DNA from: Cupriavidus sp. EM10
GTDB lineage: Bacteria; Pseudomonadota; Gammaproteobacteria; Burkholderiales; Burkholderiaceae
Direction: 5' to 3'
Assembly (NCBI RefSeq): GCF_018729255.1
Contig: NZ_CP076061.1
Location: 310,001 to 374,000 of the forward strand
Length of the DNA: 64,000 nucleotides
Shown: positions 46,721 to 56,001 of the stretch, piece after piece
Layout of the letters: every line of letters begins with the position of its first letter
Numbering within the stretch: the stretch's first letter is position 1
Notes under the pieces: generated by a model
What the model saw: the letters and a program-made list of their open reading frames with translations, nothing else
Databases searched by the model: none
Told to the model about the DNA's origin: nothing
Position numbers and translations under genes: made by a program

Positions 46721-48123
46721 TGGATGCGACCATGGACCACGCCGCCACGCTGTTCGACAAACTCTGGGACGCGCATGTCATCGAGGCATTCGCGGATGAC
46801 TGGGCGCTGTTGCATATCGACCGGCAACTGCTGCACGACATGTCGGGCTCGCGCAGTTTCCAGGAACTGGAAACACGTGCCCTGCGGGCGGCGCAGCCCC
46901 AGTTGAGTTTTGCCACCCCAGACCACACCGTATCCAGCGCGCCTGGCCGCACAGCCGCAAGCGCGCCACTGGGTCTCGCGCTGGAACGTGGAGCGCAAAG
47001 CCATCGCATCCGCTTCTTTGGGCTTGGCGACAGCGGCCAGGGGATCGTCCACGTAATGGGGCCGGAACTGGGCGTGGTGCTGCCGGGCAGCACCGTGATC
47101 TGTGGCGACAGCCATACCTGTACCAACGGGGCACTGGGCGCGATGGCGTTTGGCGTCGGCACATCGGAGCTGACCCACGCGCTGGCGACGCAGACGCTGA
47201 TGCAGCGCAAGCCCCGCAACATGCGCATCCGCTTCAACGGCACCCTGGGACCGTGCGTATCCGCCAAGGACATGATCCTGCACACCATCGGCAAGCTGGG
47301 GGCGGCCGCAGGCACGGGCCATGCCATCGAGTACGCCGGACCGGCCGTGCAAGCCTTGTCGGTAGAAGCGCGCATGACGTTGTGCAATCTTTCCATCGAG
47401 ATGGGCGCGCGAATCGGCATGGTGGCGCCCGACGAGAAGGTGTTCACCTGGCTGGCGGGGCGGCGCTTTGCGCCCGTCGGTGCGATGTTCGAGGCCGCCG
47501 TCGCCCATTGGCGTACGCTGCACTCCGATGACGGTGCGCAGTTCGATCGCGAGGATGTCATCGACGTCACGCAACTTGCACCGCAACTGACGTGGGGCAC
47601 CAGCCCGGAACACGAGACGGCCATCGATGGCACGGTGCCTTGCGACGACGAGGCATCGGACGACGGCCGCCGTACCGCTTGGCGCGAGGCGCGCACGTAC
47701 ATGGGCCTGGCACCTGGCGCCCGACTGGAGGGCCAGCGCATTGACCGTGTCTTCATTGGTTCGTGCACCAACTCCCGACTGGAGGACCTGCGCACCGCCG
47801 CCGCCGTGCTTGGCAAGGGCCGCGTGGCGCCGCACGTCGAGGCCTGGGTCGTGCCCGGCTCGGAAGACACCAGCCGCGCGGCACGCGCCGAAGGACTGGA
47901 CGAGCAATTCCGCGCCGCAGGTTTTCAGTGGCGCGAGCCGGGCTGCAGCATGTGCGTGGCCGCCAACGGCGAAACCGCCGCTCCCGGACAACGCGTGGTC
48001 TCCACCTCGAACCGCAATTTCGTCGGCCGCCAGGGGCCGGGCGTGCGCACGCATCTGGCCAGCCCCGCCACCGCCGTGGCCTGTGCACTGGCAGGCGAAC
48101 TGGCCGACCCGCGCCACATCTGA
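46720..48123 (+). CDS. Aconitase-family hydratase large subunit (LeuC/DmdA-like)
   Basis: A protein of 467 residues starting at the TAATG overlap, the same length as LeuC. The 4Fe-4S ligands lie in IGSCTNSRLEDLRTAAA and PGCSMCVAANGE plus the earlier CGDSHTCTNGALGA. Two-subunit members hydrate or dehydrate 2-isopropylmalate, citraconate/methylmalate or 2,3-dimethylmaleate. No leuA or leuB is present and the flanks are a lyase and a PrpF-type isomerase, so it is unlikely to serve leucine synthesis. It forms a heterodimer with the product of the next gene. Confidence 0.9.
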   Translation: MDATMDHAATLFDKLWDAHVIEAFADDWALLHIDRQLLHDMSGSRSFQELETRALRAAQPQLSFATPDHTVSSAPGRTAASAPLGLALERGAQSHRIRFFGLGDSGQGIVHVMGPELGVVLPGSTVICGDSHTCTNGALGAMAFGVGTSELTHALATQTLMQRKPRNMRIRFNGTLGPCVSAKDMILHTIGKLGAAAGTGHAIEYAGPAVQALSVEARMTLCNLSIEMGARIGMVAPDEKVFTWLAGRRFAPVGAMFEAAVAHWRTLHSDDGAQFDREDVIDVTQLAPQLTWGTSPEHETAIDGTVPCDDEASDDGRRTAWREARTYMGLAPGARLEGQRIDRVFIGSCTNSRLEDLRTAAAVLGKGRVAPHVEAWVVPGSEDTSRAARAEGLDEQFRAAGFQWREPGCSMCVAANGETAAPGQRVVSTSNRNFVGRQGPGVRTHLASPATAVACALAGELADPRHI

Positions 48124-48137
48124 GCAGGAGCATCCCC

Positions 48138-48754
48138 ATGATCCCCTTTACAACCTTGTCCGGTCCGGCAGTTCCGCTGATGCTCGACAACGTCGACACG
48201 GACACCATCATCCGCATCGAACGGCTGGCATCTTTCAGCCGTGACCAGTTGGGCCCCTATGCGATGGAGGCGCTACGCCTGCGGCCCGACGGCAGCGAAG
48301 CCGACAGCGTGCTCAACCTTCCCGCGTTCCGCAAGGCCCCGATCCTGCTGGCCGGCCGCAACTTCGGCTGCGGCTCCTCGCGCGAAGGCGCCGTGTGGGC
48401 CCTGGCTGCAAGCGGCGTGCGCTGCGTGATCGCACAGAGCTTCGGCGATATTTTTCATGCCAACTGTTTCCAGAACGGCATGCTGCCGATCGTGCTGCCG
48501 CCCCCCGTGCTGGCCGTGCTGGCCCGCGATGCCGGGCGCGGCATGGCGATCACCGTGGATTTGCAGACCTGCCAGATCACGCTGCCCGGGGCCACCGGCT
48601 GCCGTTCACCGTCGATACCCTCAAGCGCACCGCGCTGCTGGAAGGACTCGACGATCTCAGCCTGACACTGCGCAAGCGCGATGCCATCGCCCAGTGGCAG
48701 GCGCGGGATCGCCTGGCACGGCCCTGGATATGGGACCCGGTCGCGCTCGACTGA
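48138..48754 (+). CDS. Aconitase-family hydratase small subunit (LeuD/DmdB-like), C-terminal frameshift
   Basis: The small swivelling subunit, 205 residues after repair. It contains LDNVDTDTIIRIERL, LLAGRNFGCGSSREGAVWAL and SFGDIFHANCFQNGMLPIVL. The as-read frame stops at 48665 with an unrelated tail. One base restored at 48597-48599 gives LPFTVDTLKRTALLEGLDDL and ends at 48754. The gene starts 14 bases after the large subunit and is translated with it. Confidence 0.88.
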
Positions 48755-48821
48755 GTCTCTCACCTTCCATCGCATACGACAGCCGCCCTGATAGCGGCGA
48801 CACACAGAAACGGAGACAACG

Positions 48822-50045
48822 ATGAACCAGACGTTCGCACCGGACAGCACAAGCACCGTGCGCCGCCACAGCAACGATGACGAACAGATTGCCATTCCGT
48901 GCACCTTGATGCGCGGGGGCACCAGCAAGGGACTGTATTTCCGTGCCAGCGACCTGCCGGCGGCAGGCCCGGCGCGCGACGCGGCACTCAAGGCGTTGAT
49001 GGGCAGCGACGATCTGCTGCAGATCGACGGCCTCGGAGGATCGAGGCTCGTGACGGCCAAATTCGCCATCGTCGACAAGTCCCTGCGGGACGATGCCGAT
49101 ATCGATTACACCTACGGCATCGTCCCGCCGGGCCGTGGCATCGTCGTGTACACCAGCAATTGCGGCAATATCTCCGCCGGCGTAGGGCCCTTCGCGATCG
49201 ATAGCAGATTGGTTGAAGCCACCGGCCCCGTGACCGAAGTCCGCATATTCAACACCAATACGTCCAAGATCCTGATCGCCCACGTGCCCACGCGCGGCCA
49301 GCGCGCCCGCGTGCAAGGCGAGTTCGCAATCCCCGGCGTGCCCGGAACGGGCGCCGAGATCTTCATGGACTACCGCGCCACCACGGGCGCCAAGACCGGC
49401 CGCGTGCTGCCTACGGGCCAAACACGCGACGCCATCGCACTGGACGACGGCCGCACGATAACCGTTACCTTGGGCGACGTGGCGAACCCCTGCGTCTTCG
49501 TGCGGGCTGCCGACGTGGGCCTGAGCGGAGGCGAACTTCCCGACGCCATCAACGCAAATGCTCCGCTGATCGACACGCTGCGCGAACTGCGTGGGAAGGC
49601 CGCCCAACGGCTGGGCTTTTGCGACAAGTGGCAGGACGCAGAGAGCGTGTCGCCCGCGTTGCCGCTCGTCGTGCTGGTGGCACCGCCAGCTTATTACGCC
49701 GACGCGCAGGGACGGACAGTCGATGCGGGCGAGATGGACCTGCGCGCACGGCTGATCTTCTACAACAAGTGCCACGAAAGCATGGCCGGCACGGGATCGA
49801 TGTGTACCGCTGCGATGTCGCGCATCCCCGGCACGCTGGTTCACGAAGCGGCCTACGCCAATGCCGCGTGGCAGACGGACACCTTTCGGATCGGCCATCC
49901 GCTGGGCGTGATGGAAGTGGTGGTACGGGCTCGCGAGGCCCGGCACGCCGAAGAGACGGCATTCGAAAGGCTGGGCTTCGGCCGCACCGCGCGACGCCTG
50001 ATGCAAGGCGAAGCGTATGTACCCGCCAGCGTCCTGGACGTCTGA
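48822..50045 (+). CDS. PrpF-family isomerase (methylitaconate/aconitate delta-isomerase-like)
   Basis: A PrpF-family protein of 407 residues with a diaminopimelate-epimerase-like double barrel. Landmarks are IPCTLMRGGTSKGLYF at about residue 25, GLGGSRLVTAKFAIVDKS, SNCGNISAGVGPFAID, ANPCVFVRAADVG and HESMAGTGSMCTAAMSRIPG. Relatives shift a double bond without cofactors: PrpF on methylaconitate, Mii on 3-methylitaconate, GalD on oxalomesaconate. In this operon a 3-methylitaconate to 2,3-dimethylmaleate step would feed the LeuCD-type hydratase. The preceding gap of 67 bases carries CGGAGAC before the start. Confidence 0.9.
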   Translation: MNQTFAPDSTSTVRRHSNDDEQIAIPCTLMRGGTSKGLYFRASDLPAAGPARDAALKALMGSDDLLQIDGLGGSRLVTAKFAIVDKSLRDDADIDYTYGIVPPGRGIVVYTSNCGNISAGVGPFAIDSRLVEATGPVTEVRIFNTNTSKILIAHVPTRGQRARVQGEFAIPGVPGTGAEIFMDYRATTGAKTGRVLPTGQTRDAIALDDGRTITVTLGDVANPCVFVRAADVGLSGGELPDAINANAPLIDTLRELRGKAAQRLGFCDKWQDAESVSPALPLVVLVAPPAYYADAQGRTVDAGEMDLRARLIFYNKCHESMAGTGSMCTAAMSRIPGTLVHEAAYANAAWQTDTFRIGHPLGVMEVVVRAREARHAEETAFERLGFGRTARRLMQGEAYVPASVLDV

Positions 50046-50073
50046 ACAGCCCACCCAGCAAAGAGATCCCTTC

Positions 50074-51081
50074 ATGCCACATCACAATTTTTCCCATTCC
50101 CGCCGCCGCCTGATGCAAGGCGCCGCATCCCTGATCGCCCTGCCCGCAGCAGGTATCGCGCGTGCCCAGCCCGATGCGTCGGCCTGGCCGCGACAACCGG
50201 TTCGCATCGTCGTGGGCTATCCGCCCGGGCAGACCGTGGACGTCACCGCTCGTGCCTATGGCGCCGCGCTCCAGCAGGCCTGGGGCCAGCCCGTTGTGGT
50301 CGAAAACGTCCCAGGCGCCAATGGCATCATCGGCGCACGCATCGTGAAGTCGGCCAGTCCCGACGGCTACACGCTTCTGTTTGGTACGTCTGGCCAACTC
50401 GCGATCAATCCCGCGATCTACGCCGCGCTGCCCTATGCGCCACTGCGTGATTTCGCGCCCGTGGCGCTGGGGGCCACCGGCCGCCTCTATCTTGTCGCCA
50501 GCAAGTCGCTGCCCGTATCGAATCTGCGCGAGCTGGTGGCCTACGCCAAGGCGCATCCCGGCAAGCTGACCTACGGCTCCGGCGGCGCCGGTATTACCGC
50601 CCACCTGGCGATGGAACTGCTCAAATCGGCAACCGGCATGGACTTGCTGCACGTGCCGTACAAGGGTTCGCCTGCGGCGCTGACCGGGCTGCTTGCCGGT
50701 GACGTCCAGTTGATGTTCGACGCCGGATCCCTTGTATTGCCGCAGATCCGCAGCGGAAAGGTCAAACCATTGGCCGTCTCGAGTGCCGAGCGTTTCAGTG
50801 GCCTGCCCGCAGTCGCGACTGTCGCCGAACAGGGCGTGACAGGATTCGACATCAGTACGTGGAGCGCGCTGGTTGCGCCGGCCGGTACGCCGACATCCAT
50901 CGTCGAAAAGATCAACGCCGCCATGCAGGCCGCCAGCCGTCTGCCCGCCGTGGCCACACCGGTGCGTGCTGGTGGCAGTGAGCCCCAACAGTATTCGACG
51001 GCCCGTTTCGGTGACTTTCTTCGCCGCGAAACCGGCCTCTGGGCCGATGCCGCCCACCGCGCCGGCGTCAAGCCGGAGTAA
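50074..51081 (+). CDS. Bug/TctC family substrate-binding protein
   Basis: A periplasmic receptor of 335 residues from ATG 50074. The signal peptide contains SRRRLMQGAASLIALP, a twin-arginine-like start, with cleavage near ARA-QPDAS. Landmarks are VGYPPGQTVDVTARAY, VENVPGANGIIGARIV, SGGAGITAHLAMELL and VPYKGSPAALTGLL. It lies in the isomerase-hydratase-lyase operon, 28 bases after the PrpF-type gene, so it probably brings in the operon's acid substrate. Confidence 0.93.
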   Translation: MPHHNFSHSRRRLMQGAASLIALPAAGIARAQPDASAWPRQPVRIVVGYPPGQTVDVTARAYGAALQQAWGQPVVVENVPGANGIIGARIVKSASPDGYTLLFGTSGQLAINPAIYAALPYAPLRDFAPVALGATGRLYLVASKSLPVSNLRELVAYAKAHPGKLTYGSGGAGITAHLAMELLKSATGMDLLHVPYKGSPAALTGLLAGDVQLMFDAGSLVLPQIRSGKVKPLAVSSAERFSGLPAVATVAEQGVTGFDISTWSALVAPAGTPTSIVEKINAAMQAASRLPAVATPVRAGGSEPQQYSTARFGDFLRRETGLWADAAHRAGVKPE

Positions 51082-51159
51082 CGACCGGCGAACCCGGGCC
51101 GTCGCTTGTTGCGGCGCCCCGCACGTAGTTCCGCCTGCAACCGCCTTTTCGAGTCGCCC

Positions 51160-52218
51160 ATGCCTCTTATCGCCCTGCGACAGCGTTGTCGCGTCCCAAT
51201 CGATGCACATGCGCCTGCCCCGGCCGACGCACCGTGCACCGTCTCCATCGCTCGCCACATCGTCACCGTGGCAAGCGCCTGCGCCGTACTGGCCCCCTTC
51301 CTTGCGTTCGCGCAGCCATCGAGCCCGGACTGGAAGCCTTCGCGGCCCGTCACGCTGGTCGTACCGTACGCCGCCGGCGGCGGCACCGATGCCACGGCCC
51401 GCGCGGTGGCGCACCGGCTTGGCGAGCGCTGGCACCAGCCCGTTCTGGTCGAGAACGTCGGCGGCGCGGACGGGCTGATCGGCACACGTCGCGTGATGGA
51501 CGCCAAACCCGACGGCCACACGTTGCTGCTGCAGGTGCCCTCCCTGCTGCTGATGAAGTACCAAAGCAGCCTCAAGGGCGTCGATCCGACGTCCCGGCTC
51601 GAGCCTGTATCGGCGCTGGCCATGTCTCCCACGGCGGTGGTCGTCGGCGGCAAGCTGCCTGTCCATTCGCTCAAGGAACTGGTCGACTATTGCCGCAAGC
51701 CCAACGCGGGGTGCTCGGCGGGCTCCGGCGAGAACAGCTCCAAGCTGCGCGCACGACTGTTTGCCGACCACTGGGGCCTCAAGGACATGCCCGTGGTCAG
51801 CTATCGCGGCACCAGTCCCATCATTTCCGATCTGGTCGCCGGAACGCTGACCGTTGCCTTCACCGGCCTTACGGCCGCGCTGCCGCTGCACAAGACGGGC
51901 CAGTTGCGCATCATCGCCACCAACGGCGATACGCGCGCCAGCGCCCTGCCCGACGTGCCTACCAGCGTGGAGGCTGGTTGGCCTGATGCCTACTCGGTCA
52001 CCTGGTATGGGGTTTTCGCACCCAAGGGCACGCCGCAGTCGGTGGTCGACGCCATCGCCACGGCGCTGCGCGAAAGCGGCAAATCCCCCGACGTGCTGCA
52101 GGCTTTCGCACTGGCAGGCGCTGATCCGCGCTTCTCTACGCCCGCCGAATTTGCTGCGCAGATCCGCCGCGACAATGCCTTGCTGTCAGCGCGGGCGGCC
52201 AAGTATCCACTCGATTAA
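51160..52218 (+). CDS. Bug/TctC family substrate-binding protein (divergent)
   Basis: A receptor of 352 residues from ATG 51160 with a long positively charged leader before the hydrophobic signal core (IVTVASACAVLAPFLAFAQP). Landmarks are VVPYAAGGGTDATARAVA, VENVGGADGLIGTRRVM and ATNGDTRASALPDVPTSVEAG. It is less typical than its neighbour: the usual VPYKG loop is VSYRGTSPIISDL, and it has Cys pairs at YCRKPNAGCSAG. It stands directly upstream of the PrpD-type gene (12-base gap). Confidence 0.88.
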   Translation: MPLIALRQRCRVPIDAHAPAPADAPCTVSIARHIVTVASACAVLAPFLAFAQPSSPDWKPSRPVTLVVPYAAGGGTDATARAVAHRLGERWHQPVLVENVGGADGLIGTRRVMDAKPDGHTLLLQVPSLLLMKYQSSLKGVDPTSRLEPVSALAMSPTAVVVGGKLPVHSLKELVDYCRKPNAGCSAGSGENSSKLRARLFADHWGLKDMPVVSYRGTSPIISDLVAGTLTVAFTGLTAALPLHKTGQLRIIATNGDTRASALPDVPTSVEAGWPDAYSVTWYGVFAPKGTPQSVVDAIATALRESGKSPDVLQAFALAGADPRFSTPAEFAAQIRRDNALLSARAAKYPLD

Positions 52219-52230
52219 ATCGAAGGCGTC

Positions 52231-53643
52231 ATGCAGATACATCTCACGGACATCGAGAACGCCGCTACGCGGATTGCCACATTCGCCTGCGACTTCCGGC
52301 CCACTCGGCTCACCGACACCGACCTTGACCTGTGCGGCCGCTCGCTGGCCGATACCTATGCGGTAGCGGTGGCTGGCCGCGGCGAACACGCACCGCTGGC
52401 CGCTCTCGCCTATCTGTCGCGCGCGGGCCTGTTGCACAATCACGCCGGCCAGGGCGCGAGCCTGTGGGGACGCACGGAACGCGCCGCGCCCGAAATCGCC
52501 GCGTGGTGGAACGGCATCGCGGGCCACGTGCTTGACTACGACGACGTGACAGTGCCGATGCGTGGCCATCCGAGTGTGGTGCTGTGGCCTGCGCTACTGG
52601 CCTTGGCCGAAGATCGTGGGCTGATGGGCGACCGTCTGTCGTCGGCCTTCACGGTCGGCATGGAAGTGATTGGCAAGCTTTCACGTGCCATGGCGCTGCC
52701 GCACTACGCTGCGGGCTGGCACTCCACGGCCACCATCGGCGCACTCGGCGCCGCCGTGGCCTGCTGCCATCTGCTTGACCTCAACGCGAGCCAGATCGTC
52801 CACGCCATCGGCATTGCGGTCGCACAAGCCGCAGGAACCCGAGAGAACGTGGGCTCCGAGGGCAAGTCGTTCCAGGCAGGCCATGCCAATGCCGTGGCGG
52901 TGCGCGCCGCCAGCCTGGCGGAAGCCGGTTTCGAGGCTGGCCCTGGCGCACTGGATGGCCCAAATGGCTTCCTGGCGCTCTATGCCGGCGACGATGCCCC
53001 GCACGACTGGCTGGCCGGGCTCGGCGAAGCGCCACTTGAACTGCGGCGCAGCGGCCTTGACGTCAAGCAATATCCGATGTGCTACGCCACACATCGCGCG
53101 CTGGACGCCGTACTGGCGTTGCGCGCAAGCCATGACATACGACTGGCCGATGTGGAACGCGTAGAAATCACCACCAGCCACGGCGCCCTGGTGCCGCTGG
53201 TCCATCCGAACCCGCGTACCGGCCTCGAAGGAAAGTTCAGCATGCCTTATGCCATGGCCGCTGCGCTGAAGGATGGGGCAATCCGGCTCACCAGCTTTGT
53301 CGATGCGTCGGTACAGCGCCCTGACATCCAGGCCTTCTTCCCGCGTGTGCGCGCGACCGAATCCGCTGGCCCGGCAACGCCGCGCTGGGCCGAAATCACC
53401 ATCACCTTGCGCGACGGGCGCCAGCTTCACCAACGCGTGCAAACGCTGCGCGGCTCCGCGCAGCAGCCAATGGACGCCGCCGAACTTGCCGCCAAGCTCG
53501 ACGACTGCCTGGCATGGACGGGCGTCGCCGCCCGTGGCCCTGAGTTGCTCGCCCTTGCCCAGCAGTGCCACGCACGTCCGGCCCGCGCCTTGATTACCGA
53601 TCTTCAAGCCATCGTAGCTTCCGCAGTAAAGGAGACAGCATGA
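52231..53643 (+). CDS. MmgE/PrpD family protein
   Basis: A protein of 470 residues of the MmgE/PrpD/Iris fold (2-methylcitrate dehydratase and cis-aconitate decarboxylase relatives). Landmarks are WNGIAGHVLDYDDVTVPMRGHPS, GWHSTATIGALGAAVACCHLL, AAGTRENVGSEGKSFQAGHANA and KQYPMCYATHRALDAVLAL. The His-Asp cluster HVLDYDDV and KQYP-CYATH correspond to the active-site regions of the family. Members dehydrate methylcitrate, decarboxylate cis-aconitate to itaconate, or epimerise imino-disuccinate derivatives. Here it may act on a substituted tricarboxylate or dicarboxylate feeding the lyase pathway. Its stop overlaps the next start (ATGA). Confidence 0.9.
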   Translation: MQIHLTDIENAATRIATFACDFRPTRLTDTDLDLCGRSLADTYAVAVAGRGEHAPLAALAYLSRAGLLHNHAGQGASLWGRTERAAPEIAAWWNGIAGHVLDYDDVTVPMRGHPSVVLWPALLALAEDRGLMGDRLSSAFTVGMEVIGKLSRAMALPHYAAGWHSTATIGALGAAVACCHLLDLNASQIVHAIGIAVAQAAGTRENVGSEGKSFQAGHANAVAVRAASLAEAGFEAGPGALDGPNGFLALYAGDDAPHDWLAGLGEAPLELRRSGLDVKQYPMCYATHRALDAVLALRASHDIRLADVERVEITTSHGALVPLVHPNPRTGLEGKFSMPYAMAAALKDGAIRLTSFVDASVQRPDIQAFFPRVRATESAGPATPRWAEITITLRDGRQLHQRVQTLRGSAQQPMDAAELAAKLDDCLAWTGVAARGPELLALAQQCHARPARALITDLQAIVASAVKETA

Positions 53644-54651
53644 CCCCCGATATCCAACCGGCCTTCGTCCGCGTTCCTCACGCCTTGCTCGCCGCCTTGG
53701 CTGGCTGACCATTCATGCGGCCAGTGTGGCGTTGCTGGCCGGGGGACTGCGGCCCAGGCGGCATGGCCAGAGCGCCCCATCAAGCTGGTGACCGGCTTTA
53801 CAGCCGGCGGTGGTGCGGACGGCGTGGCGCGCGCCGTCGGCGAAGCGTTGGGCCGCAAGCTCGGCCAACCGGTGGTGGTGGAAAACCGGCCCGGCGCCGG
53901 CACGACATTGGCCGCTGCCATGACAGCCAAGGCCGCACCGGATGGCTACACGCTGATGCTGCTGACCACAACGAACGCCATCTCGCCGGCGATGTACAAC
54001 AAGCTGCCCTACCACGCGGCCAAGGACTTCACGCTGGTCGGCTCGGTCGCAAGGGGACCCATGCTGATCGGCGTTGCCAAGACTTCGAGCATCCATTCGC
54101 TGCAGGATCTGATCGCCATGGCGCGCAAATCACCCGGCAAGCTCAACTATGGCGCCGGCGGCGTCGGCACCACGCCGCATCTGGCCGCATTGGTCCTCCA
54201 GCGTGAGGCCAGCATGACGATGACCCACATCCCGTACAAGGGTGGCAGCGAAACCGCCGCCGCACTGATCGGCGGGCAAATACAGGTGCAGTTCGGCACG
54301 CCGCCCGCGATGGCGCCGCTTGCCTCGCGCACGCGCTTTCTCGCCGTCACCACGTCGCAGCGCACGTCGCTTGTGCCCGGCGTTCCATCGGTGGCAGAGA
54401 CCGTCAAAGGATACGAGGTGATGAGCTGGTACGGCCTGGCTGGCCCGGCTGGCTTGAGCAGCGATGTCGTGACCACGCTCGCCAAGGCCTTGGGTGAAGT
54501 GCTGCAAGACGACGTTGTGCGCAAGCATCTCGGCACGCTGGGCCTGGAGCCCTACGCGACATCGCCGGCTGACACGGCCAAGATCTACCTCAGTGAACTC
54601 CAGCGTTGGGCCAACGTGATCAAGCAGGAAGGACTTCGCGCCGACGAATAG
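53640..54651 (+). pseudogene. Bug/TctC family substrate-binding protein, two frameshifts in the signal region
   Basis: The body (VTGFTAGGGADGVARAV, VENRPGAGTTLAAAM, GAGGVGTTPHLAALVL, IPYKGGSETAAAL, GLAGPAGLSSDVVTTL) is an intact Bug receptor. Its start at ATG 53640 overlaps the PrpD stop, and the signal peptide is scattered over three frames. Two single-base losses, near 53705 and 53749, restore a leader ending LLAGGLAAQA-AWPERPIKL and a total of 337 residues. If the sequence were real the protein would start internally and not be exported. It is the last gene of the operon. Confidence 0.85.
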
Positions 54652-55050
54652 GCACAGGGAGCCACCGGGCTGGATTGACGCGAAGCCTCGGTACCACTCA
54701 CGCGGACTAAGCTGCTGCTGCGCTGCTCGCCGCAGTTTCCCAGCCGACGGGCCGACCCCGGCCAGAACCTGCCACTCGACATTTCGCGTGGATTGCACAC
54801 AACTCGAACCAAGACAACTGCATATGAAACAACGTGCTGCCACTTCGCTAACGAAACGCCGACTCTAATCTCCCAGAATGATCCAGTGACCAGGCCGCCC
54901 CCTCTTTGCCGTCATAGCCGCCTGGGGCGAAGGTCCCATCAGCCCGCCCACTTTAAGCACTTCGTCGTTCGGGCTCGCTGCACTGCTGCGCGAACGCGAT
55001 CAACCTGAAGAGTCCGGCCCTGGGCGAAGTCGCCCGAAAAAAAGCACCGG
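54652..55050. other. Intergenic region without a supported gene
   Basis: About 400 bases between convergent genes. A short hairpin GGGCGAAGTCGCCC at 55022-55035 is followed by an A run on the plus strand rather than T, so it is not a convincing terminator. No coding signal is recognised. Confidence 0.4.
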
Positions 55051-56001
55051 TCAATAGGTATTGCAAGTGACGCTATTCAATAGCGGCTCTTGATTACAGT
55101 ATGTTGTACTAGGTTCACGGACGGCCGGTCGCGACGGAGCAGCTTCCGGAGTTCCAAAGCGACGAATCACGTCCGATGACTGTCGCATAACATTTTCTAG
55201 ATAGCGCTCCCGATTATTTTTAAACTCCATGACGATAATTCGCCCATAGTCGGATGCTTGCGCTGAGGTCAATGCGCCCGCGTCAATCGCGTCCACGAGC
55301 TGCCAAAATTGTCCGATTGCGGTAGTCGTTAGCTGCTGCAAATAATCGAACTGCTCCTTACGCCTCGCCGCCTCGAGCCCCTGGATCGTGCACAGTGACT
55401 TCAACCGCTCAGTTTTAGGTACATAGGAATTGCAAAACTTCCCGTACTCATCGGGAGTAGCAATCACTCGGGCTTTTTGCGTCTGCGCCGCAAACTGCAG
55501 CGCCCGGTCGACGCCGGGCACAACAGTGGAGGTCGGACCTCGGCCATCCGCCGAACCGCCTCGCGTGACATTTGATGAGCGAGCACTGTTTGCAACTGAT
55601 GGTCGGCTTGGCGCATATTTCTTGAATATCTCCCGGGCTTTGGCCATCGCCTTGTCTTCAGATATTTTCAAATTATCAAATTGCATTCTTAGGGAGTTTA
55701 GCTCAGAAAGAAAACCATCAAACCATTTAATATCTGACTCAGATGGGTTGCGAGTGGCCATAATGTCATTAGCGTCTATGTTCATGCAGACAACATATAC
55801 TCGGAATGGCGGTCGCTTAGAATAATCGCAAATCTTGGTGACTTCGCTCGGATGGATAAATGTTGGGCCGCCGGGCGCCCGAACCGAAATTTCAGTCGTT
55901 TCAGCCTTTGGACCGTAGCCCTCAGCAGCAAAGCTTGCCCCGGCTACCAGCCCCGCTGCGACAATGAAGATCGTGCGATACGTCAAATTATTACCGGCCA
56001 C
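55051..56001 (-). CDS. Hypothetical secreted protein
   Basis: A protein of 316 residues that I do not recognise. It has a Sec-type signal peptide (TYRTIFIVAAGLVAGASFAA, cleavage near FAA-EGYG). A Cys-containing N-terminal part (KICDYSKRPPFRVYVVCMNI) is followed by a charged helical stretch, a Ser/Gly/Thr-rich linker at about residues 130-165, and a helical C-terminal half with further Cys (KFCNSYVP, SLCTIQG, YCNQ, TCNTY). The odd-looking distribution of Cys suggests disulfides in the periplasm. Codon use is visibly less GC-rich than in the flanking operons. It is alone on its strand with no clear partner. Confidence 0.7.
   Translation of the reverse strand: MAGNNLTYRTIFIVAAGLVAGASFAAEGYGPKAETTEISVRAPGGPTFIHPSEVTKICDYSKRPPFRVYVVCMNIDANDIMATRNPSESDIKWFDGFLSELNSLRMQFDNLKISEDKAMAKAREIFKKYAPSRPSVANSARSSNVTRGGSADGRGPTSTVVPGVDRALQFAAQTQKARVIATPDEYGKFCNSYVPKTERLKSLCTIQGLEAARRKEQFDYLQQLTTTAIGQFWQLVDAIDAGALTSAQASDYGRIIVMEFKNNRERYLENVMRQSSDVIRRFGTPEAAPSRPAVREPSTTYCNQEPLLNSVTCNTY

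Noticed and set aside
46720..48754. LeuCD as leucine-biosynthesis 3-isopropylmalate dehydratase
   Set aside because: No leuA or leuB is near. The genes are embedded with an ICL/PEP-mutase lyase, a PrpF-type isomerase and TctC receptors under a GntR regulator, which points to catabolism.
55022..55035. GGGCGAAGTCGCCC hairpin as a terminator for the flanking genes
   Set aside because: The stem is short and the adjacent A run is on the wrong side for both neighbours.
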